64,000 nucleotides of DNA from Psychrobacter sp. 72-O-c (GCF_904846605.1 NZ_CAJHBI010000007.1:59467-123466), one strand, 5' to 3'. Positions 26,346 to 36,527 are shown, numbered from the stretch's first letter. The notes: generated by a model not told the origin, from the letters alone. Numbers and translations: made by a program.

Positions 26346-29300
26346 ATGTATAAAAAAGAACAAATGTATTACTCACCATCAGACCTAACTAAATATATGG
26401 AAAGTCCTTTTGCCTCATGGATGGATAGGCTTGCTCAAGAACACCCAGAACTAGCACCAGAAAAAGACCTTAGCGATGAGTTCATGGGGATGTTGCAACA
26501 AAAAGGCTATGCCCATGAAGATAAGCTGGAAATGAGGTTTACAGCTGAGGGTAGGACGCTAGTAAAGATTGAGGGTAGCAGTAATACCGAAAAACACATC
26601 AAAACTTTAGAGGCAATGAAAGAAGGTATCGAAGTCATTGTGCAGGCAAGATTAAAGCTTGACCAATTTGCTGGCTTTGCTGACTTTCTGGTAAAAGTAA
26701 TACACGAGTCAGGTCAAACCCCAAGCAAGCTTGGCAACTGGCATTATGAGGTATGGGACACAAAGCTTGCCAGCCACGTTAAGCCGACATTTATCATCCA
26801 ATTGTGTTGCTACGCTCAAATGCTTGAATCCATTCAAGGCTGTTTGCCTCAAAGTATTACTGTTGCGCTTGGCAATGGTGAGATGGAGGTTCTAAAGACT
26901 TATGATTTTTACTACTATTACTCAAATTTAAAAGCCAATTTTCTAGACGAGCATGCCAAATTCCACTTAGATAATTGTCCAGACCCTGCCGACTCTGGAA
27001 GCTGGGGTAACTGGAGCAGCCATGCCGAACAGATTTTGCTTGATAAAGACCATTTGTTTCAAGTAGCAAGCATTACCAAAGGACAAATTAAAAAGCTTAA
27101 CAAGGCAGGTACGCACACTATGCAGCAGCTTGCAGCCTCGCCTCTATTATTTATGAGTGGTATTCATTCTACGGTGTTTGCTAAGCTAAAAGCTCAAGCC
27201 GCCATACAAATAAAGAGTAAATTAAAAAGTCAAAAACCAAGTGAGGTAACTAACAGCGATAGACCGGAATTTGAGATTTTACCTCATTCTCAAGGTGAGA
27301 AAAAAGGGCTGGCACTGCTACCGCCTCATTCTCCGATGGACGTATTCTTTGACATTGAAGGTTTTCCGCTTGATGAAGGTGGGTTGGAATACTTGTGGGG
27401 TAATACTTATTTTGATGAGCAGGGCAACCGCCAATTCAAAGACTTTTGGGCTCACAACCGTGAACAAGAAAAACAATGCTTCCAGGACTTTATTCATTGG
27501 GTTTATGGTAGGTGGCAACAAGATCCAAATATGCACATCTACCACTATGCCAATTATGAGATTACAGCCTGTCGTAAGCTGATGGGGCGCTATGGTATCT
27601 GTGAATACGAAGTTGACCAACTGCTAAGAAATGAAGTGTTTGTCGATTTGTACAAGGTGGTGAAGGGTGGTTTACGATTGGGTGCCCCTCGATACTCCAT
27701 CAAAAATGTCGAGCGCCTATACCGCGATAAGCGTGATACCGAAGTGGGTGACGGTAGTGATTCGATCGTCGTTTACGATCAGTGGCGAGAATTAAACCAA
27801 CTCGGCGTGGAGGGCGATACTTGGCAGACCTCAAAGATTCTTAATGATATTCGAGATTACAATATCGATGATTGTGATTCTACTCAAGAGCTGGTGGTAT
27901 GGCTAAGGGAACAGCGAGCAATTCATAAGATTGATTATCTTGGTAAAACCGAAGTCATCGAACCAGAAATCTCCGAAGAAGTAACCAAGGTTACTACACT
28001 GCGAGACCGTTTATTAGCCCAAGCCGAAATAGAGTTACTAGGTAATCCTAAGCAAGCACAACTCACTGAGAATCTAGCATGGATGTTAGAGTTTCATCGC
28101 CGAGAGTCCAAACCATTATTCTGGAAGCTATTTGATCGCCTTGGCTCAGATGAGATGGAACTCTTCAACGACTTAGACTGTCTTGCCCTTTGTACGCGCA
28201 CGGATAGAGCACCCTTTAAATTTTCATCAAGAGACAAGAACTTAAGCTATGAGTATCGGTTTGACATCGAGCAAGAGTTTAAGGGAGCTGCAAATAGTTT
28301 TTATTTGCTTGGAGTAGAAACACCCGACGGCAAAGGTGCAAAGGTTAGTTATCTTGCAGAAGAGAGCGACTTAGATAAGGGTTTGATTGTACTTAAAACC
28401 AAGGATGAGCCACCACATACGGTGTCTCTCATTCCAGATGAATACATCAGTACTGGTATTATTTCTGATGCGTTGTTTAAAACGGTGAGCGAGTATGAGC
28501 AAGGATTATTTAGACAGCGAAAATACGCTATCATGGACTTTCTAACGGGGGCAAAGCCGAGAATTTTAAACCATACAGGTGGTGATATCATCAGCAGTGA
28601 TGGACCAGATGCTCGCTTAGAGCAAATTATCGCAGCGATTAGCAATCTTGATAGTAGTTACCTACCCATACAAGGGCCTCCAGGTGCGGGTAAAACCTAT
28701 ACGGGTAAACAGGCCATCGCTCATTTACTTAAATCAGGGGCAAAAATCGGTATTTCTAGCAACAGTCATAAAGCTATCAATAATCTATTACTTAGCACTG
28801 CTAAACACTGTAAACAGCACAATATAAAAGCATCATTTTTCTGTACCAAAGAAACTGACGATGAGCTTGCTGATTATGACGTGACCATCTCAAGCAATAA
28901 TCAATTAGCCAGTCACATTCAGCCAGCGTGCGTTGTTGGTACGACCGCATGGGGATTTGCTCGTGAGGACATGACAGAGCAGCTCGACTATCTGTTTATT
29001 GATGAAGCAGGCCAAGTCTCGACAGCAAACTTAGTAGCCATGAGTCGCAGTGCTAAAAACTTGGTATTGATGGGCGACCAAATGCAACTGGGGCAACCAT
29101 CACAAGGTACACACCCCGCTGAAAGTGGGTTATCGGTACTTGACTATTTGCTACATGAAACGCCAACCATACCTGCGGATATGGGAGTGTTTTTAGATAT
29201 GACCTATCGTATGCACAGAAAGGTCAATACTATTATCAGTCAGCTAATCTACGAGAGAAAATTACAATCTCACCTTGATAATGATAAGCGTATCCTCGAA

Positions 29301-29870
29301 GTATCAGAGACTACAGCTAGACAAAATACCGACTTCCAAACGCTAGAAGCTTACTTAAATTTGGATGCAGGCATTGTCTTTGTTCCCGTGGAGCATGAGG
29401 GTAATACTCAAGCTTCTGATGAAGAGGTAACAACGATTAAGCAACTGGCTAAATCGCTACTGGGTCGCATTTTTCATACTGGTGTGACCAAAGATAGTGG
29501 AGAAGCAGTTACTCGCCCAATCACATGGGAAGATATGCTTTTTGTAGCCCCGTACAATCATCAGGTTAGTAAGCTGAAAACAGCCTTAGGTAAACAAGCA
29601 AAGGTTGGTAGTGTTGATAAGTTCCAAGGTCAAGAATCACCGATTGTGTTTTTGAGTATGTGCGCTAGTGATGCTAATGAATCGCCTCGAGGCATTGACT
29701 TTTTATTCGATAAAAACCGCATTAATGTGGCGATTTCTAGAGCGCAAACACTTGCTATCGTAGTGGCAAACCCTAATCTTGGTAATACCTCTGTTAACAG
29801 TGTTGAGCAGCTAAAAAAGGTAAATCTTTTTAGTGCAGTAACGTGCCTATCCTCACTTATAGCAGATTAA
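26346..29870 (+). CDS. TM0106-type RecB-like nuclease fused to a DNA2-like SF1 helicase
   Basis: 1174 residues with three parts. (1) An N-terminal RecB-like PD-(D/E)xK nuclease, core EVWDTKLAS near residue 133 and IIQLCCYAQML. (2) A DEDD/RNase H-like exonuclease, with DVFFDIEGFP near 332, HYANYEITACRKL and NIDDCDSTQEL near 507. (3) A superfamily 1 helicase, with Walker A GPPGAGKTYTGK near 777, Walker B LFIDEAGQVS near 882, LVLMGDQMQLGQP, DKFQGQESPIVFLSM near 1094 and NVAISRAQTLAIV near 1128. All active motifs look intact. It probably processes DNA ends; its position before mcrBC suggests joint action or simple clustering in the island. Confidence 0.9.
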   Translation: MYKKEQMYYSPSDLTKYMESPFASWMDRLAQEHPELAPEKDLSDEFMGMLQQKGYAHEDKLEMRFTAEGRTLVKIEGSSNTEKHIKTLEAMKEGIEVIVQARLKLDQFAGFADFLVKVIHESGQTPSKLGNWHYEVWDTKLASHVKPTFIIQLCCYAQMLESIQGCLPQSITVALGNGEMEVLKTYDFYYYYSNLKANFLDEHAKFHLDNCPDPADSGSWGNWSSHAEQILLDKDHLFQVASITKGQIKKLNKAGTHTMQQLAASPLLFMSGIHSTVFAKLKAQAAIQIKSKLKSQKPSEVTNSDRPEFEILPHSQGEKKGLALLPPHSPMDVFFDIEGFPLDEGGLEYLWGNTYFDEQGNRQFKDFWAHNREQEKQCFQDFIHWVYGRWQQDPNMHIYHYANYEITACRKLMGRYGICEYEVDQLLRNEVFVDLYKVVKGGLRLGAPRYSIKNVERLYRDKRDTEVGDGSDSIVVYDQWRELNQLGVEGDTWQTSKILNDIRDYNIDDCDSTQELVVWLREQRAIHKIDYLGKTEVIEPEISEEVTKVTTLRDRLLAQAEIELLGNPKQAQLTENLAWMLEFHRRESKPLFWKLFDRLGSDEMELFNDLDCLALCTRTDRAPFKFSSRDKNLSYEYRFDIEQEFKGAANSFYLLGVETPDGKGAKVSYLAEESDLDKGLIVLKTKDEPPHTVSLIPDEYISTGIISDALFKTVSEYEQGLFRQRKYAIMDFLTGAKPRILNHTGGDIISSDGPDARLEQIIAAISNLDSSYLPIQGPPGAGKTYTGKQAIAHLLKSGAKIGISSNSHKAINNLLLSTAKHCKQHNIKASFFCTKETDDELADYDVTISSNNQLASHIQPACVVGTTAWGFAREDMTEQLDYLFIDEAGQVSTANLVAMSRSAKNLVLMGDQMQLGQPSQGTHPAESGLSVLDYLLHETPTIPADMGVFLDMTYRMHRKVNTIISQLIYERKLQSHLDNDKRILEVSETTARQNTDFQTLEAYLNLDAGIVFVPVEHEGNTQASDEEVTTIKQLAKSLLGRIFHTGVTKDSGEAVTRPITWEDMLFVAPYNHQVSKLKTALGKQAKVGSVDKFQGQESPIVFLSMCASDANESPRGIDFLFDKNRINVAISRAQTLAIVVANPNLGNTSVNSVEQLKKVNLFSAVTCLSSLIAD

Positions 29871-29912
29871 AGACAGGCTACATCACAAAAACAACAACTA
29901 GATCAATTCTAA

Positions 29913-31688
29913 ATGGAACAAGAAATGAATTTACAGAATTTGTATGAAAGAACAAAAGACCTTAACTATATCGAAATTGAAAAACTAGGTTCAAAGCTAT
30001 CAGCGGCGTTTATTAAGACGTATATTAATCAGATTGACGACAAAGAAATACGAGAGTCACCTGTTGATTTTGTAGAGAATCTTTTAAAACTGAGTATAGG
30101 TGTACCTTTTAAAGACAAGCTAAGTATCATAAATGATACGGATTTCTTTAAAAACGGAACTGTAGATGACTACCTAAGTGAGGTTAAAGCTTTAAATCCT
30201 CCCAAAGAGCACATTATGTCATCATCATCAGTTGCCGCTGGTGGTTTTTATAGGAGCTTTGGTGGTATTAAAGATAAAAATTTAGAGGATATTCGAAAAC
30301 CAGAGTATGCTAAATTTGCGATCAAACTTAAAAAGCTCATTGAAGATCTATCTGAGTTATACAAATCTAATAAAAGTAATAGAAAAGAGGCAAGAAAACT
30401 CTATATAGATTCAGAATTAGATTTTAGTCTGAAAAATATTACCACTAATATAGTTGCTAATATTATCTACCCAATTTTCCCGACGGCTTTTCCATTGACT
30501 AATGGTCATGTCCAAAGAGGATTTGTAGCTTTTGATTTAATGAGTTCTAAAGATCTAAAAGATGATAAGAGTCTAGATAAGTTGCGGGACAGTACTAAAC
30601 CCGAAGACTATATAACGCTTGCTGAACGAATGGATACAGAGATATTCGAAGGCATTGAGCTAGACGGTGAAGATAAGCACTTTGGTATTATAGATAAAAT
30701 GTTTCACGTTTATAATATCAATCATGAGATTGCTCATTTTGACTCGCCAAATACCATTTTATATGGTGCGCCTGGTACTGGTAAGACTTATGAAGTCACT
30801 AAAAAAATGGAATTTTTAAAGGACGTTGATGGTGCAATCGTTCATAAAATGCAGTTTCACCCTTCTTTTACCTATGAAGACTTCATCGAAGGCATCAAGC
30901 CAATGGGCGTTCTTAATGGCAACATTCAGTTTGAACTAGTCAATGGTGTATTTAAAAATTTTTGCATGGAGGCAAAAGAGAGACCTGACACAGATTTTTA
31001 TTTTGTCGTTGATGAAATCAATCGAGCCAATCTATCTACTGTGTTTGGTGAGACGCTATCATTGATTGAAAAAGATTATCGTCATGATCCTGACCCTAAA
31101 AACAAACCAAATGATAATCTAATCCAAACCCAGTATTCCTCACTAATCGACGAGTTAATTAAAGAGGATGAAACTAAAGAAAAAAGATTAGTCTATGCCC
31201 GAGATGAAAACGGAAAAGTTGCCTTCGGCGTACCCAAGAACGTCTATTTCATTGGTATGATGAATGATGTTGACAAAAGCATCGATACCTTTGATTTGGC
31301 ATTAAGACGACGTTTTAAATGGATTCGTAAAGACTGTGATGATGACGTTATAAAGGAAATTAAATTTAAGAATGGAAATGATAACTTTAAGAATATTGAT
31401 GAATACGTAAAGTGTGCTAAAGCGTTAAACGAGTATATTAGTCAGGAGTTACTACTTGGGAGCTCTTACGAGTTTGGTCATTCTTTCTTTATGAAAATGA
31501 GTGATATTGCGAAAAGGACGAACATTTCAAAGTCTAACCTTGAAACTCTTTTTGACTCACACTTGAGGCCAACCCTAAAAGAGTATTTGCGAGCGTTCTA
31601 TCCTGAGAACGAAATTGAAGGAAAAAATGGTAAATTAGCCTCAGCATTAAAAAAGTTCCAAAGTGAACTTAGCGATAGTGCTGAATGA
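29913..31688 (+). CDS. mcrB: McrB-like AAA+ GTPase subunit of a type IV restriction system
   Basis: 591 residues. Walker A is LYGAPGTGKTYEV near 284, then FHPSFTYEDFIEGIKP, Walker B FYFVVDEINRANLSTVFGE near 364, and GMMNDVDKSIDTFDLALRRR near 447 (sensor and arginine finger; McrB has MNTADRS...). These are diagnostic of McrB. The N-terminal 270 residues, which recognise modified DNA in McrB, are not recognised and differ from E. coli, so target modification is open. Either ATG at 29913 or one four codons on may start it. Its last four bases overlap mcrC. Confidence 0.92.
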   Translation: MEQEMNLQNLYERTKDLNYIEIEKLGSKLSAAFIKTYINQIDDKEIRESPVDFVENLLKLSIGVPFKDKLSIINDTDFFKNGTVDDYLSEVKALNPPKEHIMSSSSVAAGGFYRSFGGIKDKNLEDIRKPEYAKFAIKLKKLIEDLSELYKSNKSNRKEARKLYIDSELDFSLKNITTNIVANIIYPIFPTAFPLTNGHVQRGFVAFDLMSSKDLKDDKSLDKLRDSTKPEDYITLAERMDTEIFEGIELDGEDKHFGIIDKMFHVYNINHEIAHFDSPNTILYGAPGTGKTYEVTKKMEFLKDVDGAIVHKMQFHPSFTYEDFIEGIKPMGVLNGNIQFELVNGVFKNFCMEAKERPDTDFYFVVDEINRANLSTVFGETLSLIEKDYRHDPDPKNKPNDNLIQTQYSSLIDELIKEDETKEKRLVYARDENGKVAFGVPKNVYFIGMMNDVDKSIDTFDLALRRRFKWIRKDCDDDVIKEIKFKNGNDNFKNIDEYVKCAKALNEYISQELLLGSSYEFGHSFFMKMSDIAKRTNISKSNLETLFDSHLRPTLKEYLRAFYPENEIEGKNGKLASALKKFQSELSDSAE

Positions 31689-33106
31689 TGAAGGCTTCTT
31701 TCCCAACCAATCATAATTTCTATGGTGAAAAAGCCATAAAAGACAATGTGTTGACTGATTTTTTTAAAAAAAGCACTAAGTCAAAAGCCAAAAAAATTTT
31801 TAATAATACATTTGAACTCACCACTAAAGATGAGTCGCTAAAACAGCTTAATATTTTCCGTTTTAAGCCTGCTAAAGACAAGTTAAAAGAAGATGAGCAG
31901 TTAATTCTTAAACTGTATAAAAAAGAAGACAACCAAACAGGCGAAGTGGATTACTTTGTACAGACGGGATTATTTGCTGGTGTCGTCTACCATAAAGACT
32001 GTGAGTTTAATATTACTTGTGCTTATGGCGAACCATTTTTGCACCGTATGCTCAATTACATCAATGATATTTACGTAGATACTAAAGAAGTAGACGCAGA
32101 GCAGAATAAAAAAGACAATTCATTTCAGCATATTTTGGCTCATTTGTTTGTGCATGCTTTAGAACGCTCTGCCACGCTTGGTTTGCCGCAGTTCTACCAG
32201 CAGAAAACCCAACGTAGTCATAAGGTGCGGGGCTCGGTTGATATAAATGCTTATCTACGTCATGACATTCCTTTTCAAGGTAAGCTAACGACTAAATATA
32301 GAGAACAAAGCTATGTGCAAGAAATCATAGATGTGCTTTATTTGGCGTGTGAGAAACTAAAAAAAGTCTTTGGCGTAAAGTATTTACAGCCCATTTTAAA
32401 TCTTTATCAACTGCTTAAGTCTCAATATTCAGGCCAGTTTGTCAATCAATCAGTTATTGATCGTGCTAAGAACCATACTGCCTTGTACAATCCTATGTTT
32501 GCTAGTTTTAAGCATACCTTAGAATATGCCGAAATTATCCTTAACGACTGGGATTTGCAAAACAAAGAAAAAAGCGACAAACAGACTTATGGCTACCTAT
32601 TTGATATTTCGCAACTGTTTGAAGTGTATTTAGAAAAGCTGCTTAGCCAACACCTGCCAGCGTGGTCAGTATCAGGACAGGAACAGTTAAGCCTTTATCC
32701 AAATCGGTTTTATAAGCGCAATATGTATCCTGATTTAGTATTAAAACATCTTGAAAGTGAAAAGGTAATCGTACTAGATGCTAAGTTTAAAAAGATGAGT
32801 TTGCAATATCTTGATTTAGATCGCAGCGATTTTTATCAAATCCATACTTATATGCAGTACTATGGCTCAAGCTTGCTGTTTGGCGGTTTGATTTATCCGC
32901 TATCTGGCGATCATATTTTAGAAAAGGCCTATAGTGAGTCTTTATTTGACAATGCACATAATAATCAGAGATTCATCGTCGATGGCATTGAGCTTCATCA
33001 ACCTGATCTTGAAAACATGACCATTAAACAGATTATCGACCGTGAAAATCTATTTATAAAGAGGTTGCAAGACTTGATCAATGAAAGTCTTCTCAAAGCT
33101 AGTTAA
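31685..33106 (+). CDS. mcrC: McrC-like endonuclease subunit
   Basis: 473 residues, of the size of the longer McrC proteins. The C-terminal nuclease shows the PD-(D/E)xK pattern: YPDLVLKH near residue 348, then VIVLDAKFKKM near 363, with a downstream QIHTYMQYYG. The N-terminal part carries the beta-rich segment that stimulates McrB GTP hydrolysis. ATG overlaps the mcrB stop (ATGA). With McrB it forms a GTP-driven enzyme that cuts modified foreign DNA. All key residues appear present, so this restriction system looks functional. Confidence 0.92.
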   Translation: MMKASFPTNHNFYGEKAIKDNVLTDFFKKSTKSKAKKIFNNTFELTTKDESLKQLNIFRFKPAKDKLKEDEQLILKLYKKEDNQTGEVDYFVQTGLFAGVVYHKDCEFNITCAYGEPFLHRMLNYINDIYVDTKEVDAEQNKKDNSFQHILAHLFVHALERSATLGLPQFYQQKTQRSHKVRGSVDINAYLRHDIPFQGKLTTKYREQSYVQEIIDVLYLACEKLKKVFGVKYLQPILNLYQLLKSQYSGQFVNQSVIDRAKNHTALYNPMFASFKHTLEYAEIILNDWDLQNKEKSDKQTYGYLFDISQLFEVYLEKLLSQHLPAWSVSGQEQLSLYPNRFYKRNMYPDLVLKHLESEKVIVLDAKFKKMSLQYLDLDRSDFYQIHTYMQYYGSSLLFGGLIYPLSGDHILEKAYSESLFDNAHNNQRFIVDGIELHQPDLENMTIKQIIDRENLFIKRLQDLINESLLKAS

Positions 33107-33122
33107 AAGCTAATCTATTGGG

Positions 33123-33764
33123 TTAAATGCTTGGGCTAGACGCTGGTAAGCCATACTCGACTCTATTGATAATCTCATTACGCTGTTTAGTAATCAGTCG
33201 ATAGCCCTTAATAACCCCGTCATAAGGCAAATTACCGTGATACTTTTTATAATGCTCATCAATACATTTCAGCACGATCGACTCACGCTCTGACTCATTC
33301 ATTTTGGCAATGTTCTTAGGCAGGTATGCGTTAGCTTTACTAGCAGCAACGCCACGAGACATCCAATTTGCGCCCGCCGTAAACTCAAAATCAACATCGG
33401 CTGTTAAGCGATATCTGGGCAGTGGATAGGGGTAATGCGCTAGGTCATATTCGATTTGAGCAATATCGGCTTGGAATGGCTGATATCGTATATCGAGCAC
33501 TAACAATAGCGCTCTTAAGAATTCGTTAGCAGTGAAGTATATATCAACGTCAGTATCGTTTAATCCCAGTATGTCGCTAGACAATACATGACGCAGACGA
33601 TCACAGGCGGGGATGGTTTGTGTTTGAGGGTAACCCATAGCCTTGACAATATGTTGCGGGCGCAATTCAAGCTTGTCTATTTGACTGACAGCATATTTTG
33701 CCAAAGGATGACGTGGACTATAACGACAGGTATATTTGGATTGATCAGAATTTTTATTTAGCAT
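33123..33764 (-). CDS. Hypothetical protein (about 213 aa)
   Basis: Not recognised. A longer frame starts at 33815, but ATG at 33764 with AGGAG 12 bases upstream is the likely start (MLNKNSDQSKYTCRY). Features seen: a mid part with hydrophobic helix FLRALLLVLDIRY, a C-terminal stretch NLPYDGVIKGYRLITK, and a basic, soluble composition. It faces mcrC tail to tail. A 15-bp near-perfect inverted repeat (33778-33860) lies directly upstream of the start and may be its control site. No function is proposed. Confidence 0.6.
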   Translation of the reverse strand: MLNKNSDQSKYTCRYSPRHPLAKYAVSQIDKLELRPQHIVKAMGYPQTQTIPACDRLRHVLSSDILGLNDTDVDIYFTANEFLRALLLVLDIRYQPFQADIAQIEYDLAHYPYPLPRYRLTADVDFEFTAGANWMSRGVAASKANAYLPKNIAKMNESERESIVLKCIDEHYKKYHGNLPYDGVIKGYRLITKQRNEIINRVEYGLPASSPSI

Positions 33765-33777
33765 AATAGAGTAGACT

Positions 33778-33860
33778 CCTGAACTCCGACAACAAGGATA
33801 TGAGTGTAAGCCCATATAGGCTCATCAAATCGGGCATGGATAACCTTGTCGGAGTACAGG
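33778..33860. repeat. 15-bp inverted repeat upstream of the 213-aa gene
   Basis: CCTGAACTCCGACAA at 33778-33792 and TTGTCGGAGTACAGG at 33846-33860 match at 14 of 15 paired positions, separated by 53 bases that themselves contain short complementary runs. It starts 13 bases upstream of the minus-strand gene start. It could be a structured leader RNA, a double operator, or the ends of a small element. Confidence 0.55.
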
Positions 33861-33998
33861 CTCATGCGCTTTACCAGAGTTGTTTTATATCGTGCTGGAA
33901 GTTGCAAGGTTTGTAGCGCTGCCATTGATTTATTGCTGATTCACAATAAAAATTGGTGGCTACAAAACAGTTAAACCCACGATAAATTTTAATAATGA

Positions 33999-34152
33999 TA
34001 CAGTCGATTCAAAGTAAAAGAGACACATTTGTAGCAACGTGCTACTGGTATAAATTTTTCTTGCGTGCTGTTCGCAAGCGTGACAGAGGCTGCAAAAAAT
34101 TCATTCCAGTAGCCCAGCAACGTTGTGCCGTTTCTAAATTGGATTAACTATA
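33999..34152. repeat. MITE-like element, copy 2 (about 154 bp, inverted)
   Basis: Homologous over its whole length, in reverse orientation, to 13394-13539. One end (TACAGTCGATTCA, 33999-34011) is nearly intact; the other (TGGATTAACTATA, 34140-34152) has diverged. Shared interior blocks include the complements of AACAGCACGC and TTTATACCAGTAGCACG. Copy 1 lies outside the island and this one inside it, so the element family moved independently of the island. Confidence 0.72.
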
Positions 34153-34177
34153 GCATGTCAGATGACATTAATTGCGG

Positions 34178-34762
34178 TTAGTCTTCACCATGAAATGTCG
34201 CTGCATCTATCCAAACGAAGGGGTCTTCACACAGGTAGAGCAGGTGATACCAAATGTCACTGTCACGAGCAATGCGGTGATGACCACCCTCAAAATAATC
34301 CACTTCCCAGCTGTCAGGCAAATTCACTAACGTTCGTCTGGCAACAGCCACATCCAAACGCTCATCATCGACCTCGACCATGACCCGCATTGCTTCAGTG
34401 TTAGAAGTGGGAAAGGACAGTTTCATATTAGCCACTTCTGGAATACGATCCGCTAAGGCTTCACTAGGATAAATACAGGGCGCAATCAATAGGGCCTGTA
34501 AATTGTATTTATGGGCAAAATGATTGGCAAACCAACCCCCAAGTGAATGCCCTGCCAATACCACCCGAGGATATTCTTTCATTTTTTCTTGAATCAATGC
34601 ATCGTAAATCTCAAAGACCCCTTCAAAGTTCTCTCGGTAATTGACCGTTTGACAGTATTTAGGCTCACGTTCAATACAAGTGTACTTACTGGTTTTATTA
34701 CTCGAATCCAGACCGTGGAAAAACAGTAAGAATGTGTCGTTATTCTCAATGGGGAACATCAT
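34178..34762 (-). CDS. YqiA/YcfP-like alpha/beta hydrolase
   Basis: 194 residues. The fold begins LLFFHGLDSSNKTSKY, the nucleophile elbow is LAGHSLGGWFANHFA, the acid is near MVEVDDERLD and the His lies in YFEGGHHRIAR, consistent with the YqiA/YcfP esterase group. ATG at 34762, with AAGGAG seven bases upstream, is preferred over an ATG 13 codons earlier. It is followed by a MITE-like repeat. The physiological substrate is unknown; the small size and lone motif set suggest a general esterase. Confidence 0.8.
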   Translation of the reverse strand: MMFPIENNDTFLLFFHGLDSSNKTSKYTCIEREPKYCQTVNYRENFEGVFEIYDALIQEKMKEYPRVVLAGHSLGGWFANHFAHKYNLQALLIAPCIYPSEALADRIPEVANMKLSFPTSNTEAMRVMVEVDDERLDVAVARRTLVNLPDSWEVDYFEGGHHRIARDSDIWYHLLYLCEDPFVWIDAATFHGED

Positions 34763-34828
34763 AGCTTTCTCCTTTTTAGGAATATTTTTATTCATAGTCA
34801 AGTGCTTAGCTTATAGGTTTGGCTTAGA

Positions 34829-35779
34829 TTAGAAAGTGTTTTTATTAGCCATCCACGCTTGGTACAGGTCAAGAATCTCCGCGCAAGCCTTTATTGAGAT
34901 ATTCTTAGCAAAGCCTTCATTAAACCAAAAATCATAAACTGCTTGTACAATCTTTTTTACTGCTTCAACGTCTTTTACCTCATCCACGTCTTTTACGCCA
35001 TCAAAGCTTTTAAGCTTTATCTCTTGTAATTTACGGGCAATGTCTTTTGCCTGTATATCAGACTCGTTATAGGGCGCACTCCAGCCCACACAGTAACGAT
35101 AAAGCACATCATTAATAGCCAGTACAAATATGGCGTCAGCCACACCAAGAGATTCAATTAATCTGTCTAATACCCAACAGCGTTCTTCATAAACTGAGGG
35201 TTCGATTGGCATATCGACTTTTTCAGTCAAACAGTCACAACTGACCATATGTGAGGGTTTGCTAAAGTCATCCCACAGTAGTGGATACGTCTGACCAATC
35301 CCACCTTTCTCAATAACGTTAAAGCGCCAAATGCCGTAATGGGTATCAACCCCTTTATAAGGAATTTGAATAAACCACTGCATCAGCTCATCACTGTCAT
35401 ACATAATATGAGTACGTCCAATACGCACGCCTTGATTGGGCAAAACTTTGGTATATAAATGCTCCATATCATTGCTATAAAACTTCACTTTATTTAGGTT
35501 CTCAATGCTTGTATCACTGAGCTTGGCATTGGCATCATTTAAGTTTCGATACAGCTTAAAGGGCGCTACAAAACTTAGCGTCTGATCGGTATTATTAATA
35601 AAATAAATATCATCTTCATAGTCGTTAATCGATACGCTAGTGAGATAAAACAATGGGGTCTTAAGTGGTGGTGATTTACCATCATCGGGCAGTGATGGTA
35701 GACTTGAGAGTCTTGATACGCCTGCCCACTGTACATCGTCTATGCGATTTTGTTCAAAAGGGTATTTTGTGATTATCAT
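34829..35779 (-). CDS. Hypothetical protein (316 aa)
   Basis: Not recognised. Start at 35779 is favoured because AGGA is seven bases away, rather than one base from the ATG at 35785. The N-terminal 170 residues look beta-rich (FYLTSVSINDYEDDIYFINN). The C-terminal part is helical with a short acidic tandem (GVKDVDEVKDVEAVKK) near 262-280. No signal peptide or membrane helix. It lies 66 bases before the YqiA-like gene on the same strand, so the two may be co-transcribed. Confidence 0.6.
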   Translation of the reverse strand: MIITKYPFEQNRIDDVQWAGVSRLSSLPSLPDDGKSPPLKTPLFYLTSVSINDYEDDIYFINNTDQTLSFVAPFKLYRNLNDANAKLSDTSIENLNKVKFYSNDMEHLYTKVLPNQGVRIGRTHIMYDSDELMQWFIQIPYKGVDTHYGIWRFNVIEKGGIGQTYPLLWDDFSKPSHMVSCDCLTEKVDMPIEPSVYEERCWVLDRLIESLGVADAIFVLAINDVLYRYCVGWSAPYNESDIQAKDIARKLQEIKLKSFDGVKDVDEVKDVEAVKKIVQAVYDFWFNEGFAKNISIKACAEILDLYQAWMANKNTF

Positions 35780-36527
35780 ATGCATGTCCTTATTATTTTA
35801 AATTTAGTTTGGGTGCAGCATTTTTTAATTTTGAGCGTCAATTTTAAGTCAGCCGTGTCTGTTCGCAGCTTTTTAAGCGACGTAATCAAGGTAAAGTGAG
35901 TGAGTTAATTTGATAGATTAGCTAAAGGCTTTTTATTCTTTGTTTGAACTCATTGTTTTAGCAACAAAAGGTTCGTTACCCGCATTTACATGCAGGCTAT
36001 ATTTAAGTATTTTTTTGTGTCTATAACTAGGATGGTATGTAATGGTTAATAGAGGTCAAGAAGTTTTTAGACTTAACGAAAATAGCAGAGTTATGATGTG
36101 AAGCGTTGCGCTTCGAGGGTTAACTCCATGTCACGATGTCACGTTATTTCTTCCTGACTCAATAACTATAATACAAAAAATGTTGAAAAGATAGATGCTA
36201 GAGTAGGGCATGCGACAACTGCTGTCGCTTAGCGAAAGATAAAGGGTGTTTCTTGAAGGGTTTTAGTATTCTAGATCAGATTGATTTTATCACTTGATTT
36301 TTAAGCAGTTGATAGCAAGGGTTGGCAAGTATTTCAAGTAAATAATATCTCTTTGAAAAGAGTTCAGTGATTACTAATGAAAGCTATCAAGCATGAGCTG
36401 TTAATTATAAAGGTATTATTAGAAGCTAAATGTACCGCTACAACTCAAAAAATCTATCAGCCTAGAAGATAAAATTACAGGTTGTCCGTTATACTAGCCT
36501 TTGTGATAAACACAGAGGTTTACTGCT
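35780..36527. other. Intergenic region between divergent genes
   Basis: About 750 A+T-rich bases with no supported gene. It must hold the divergent promoters for the 316-aa gene (leftward) and the PP2C gene (rightward); TATACT at 36490-36495 is a fair -10 candidate for the latter. A 6-bp hairpin, GAAGCG at 36100-36105 with CGCTTC at 36109-36114, is visible. The length suggests lost cargo. Confidence 0.4.
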
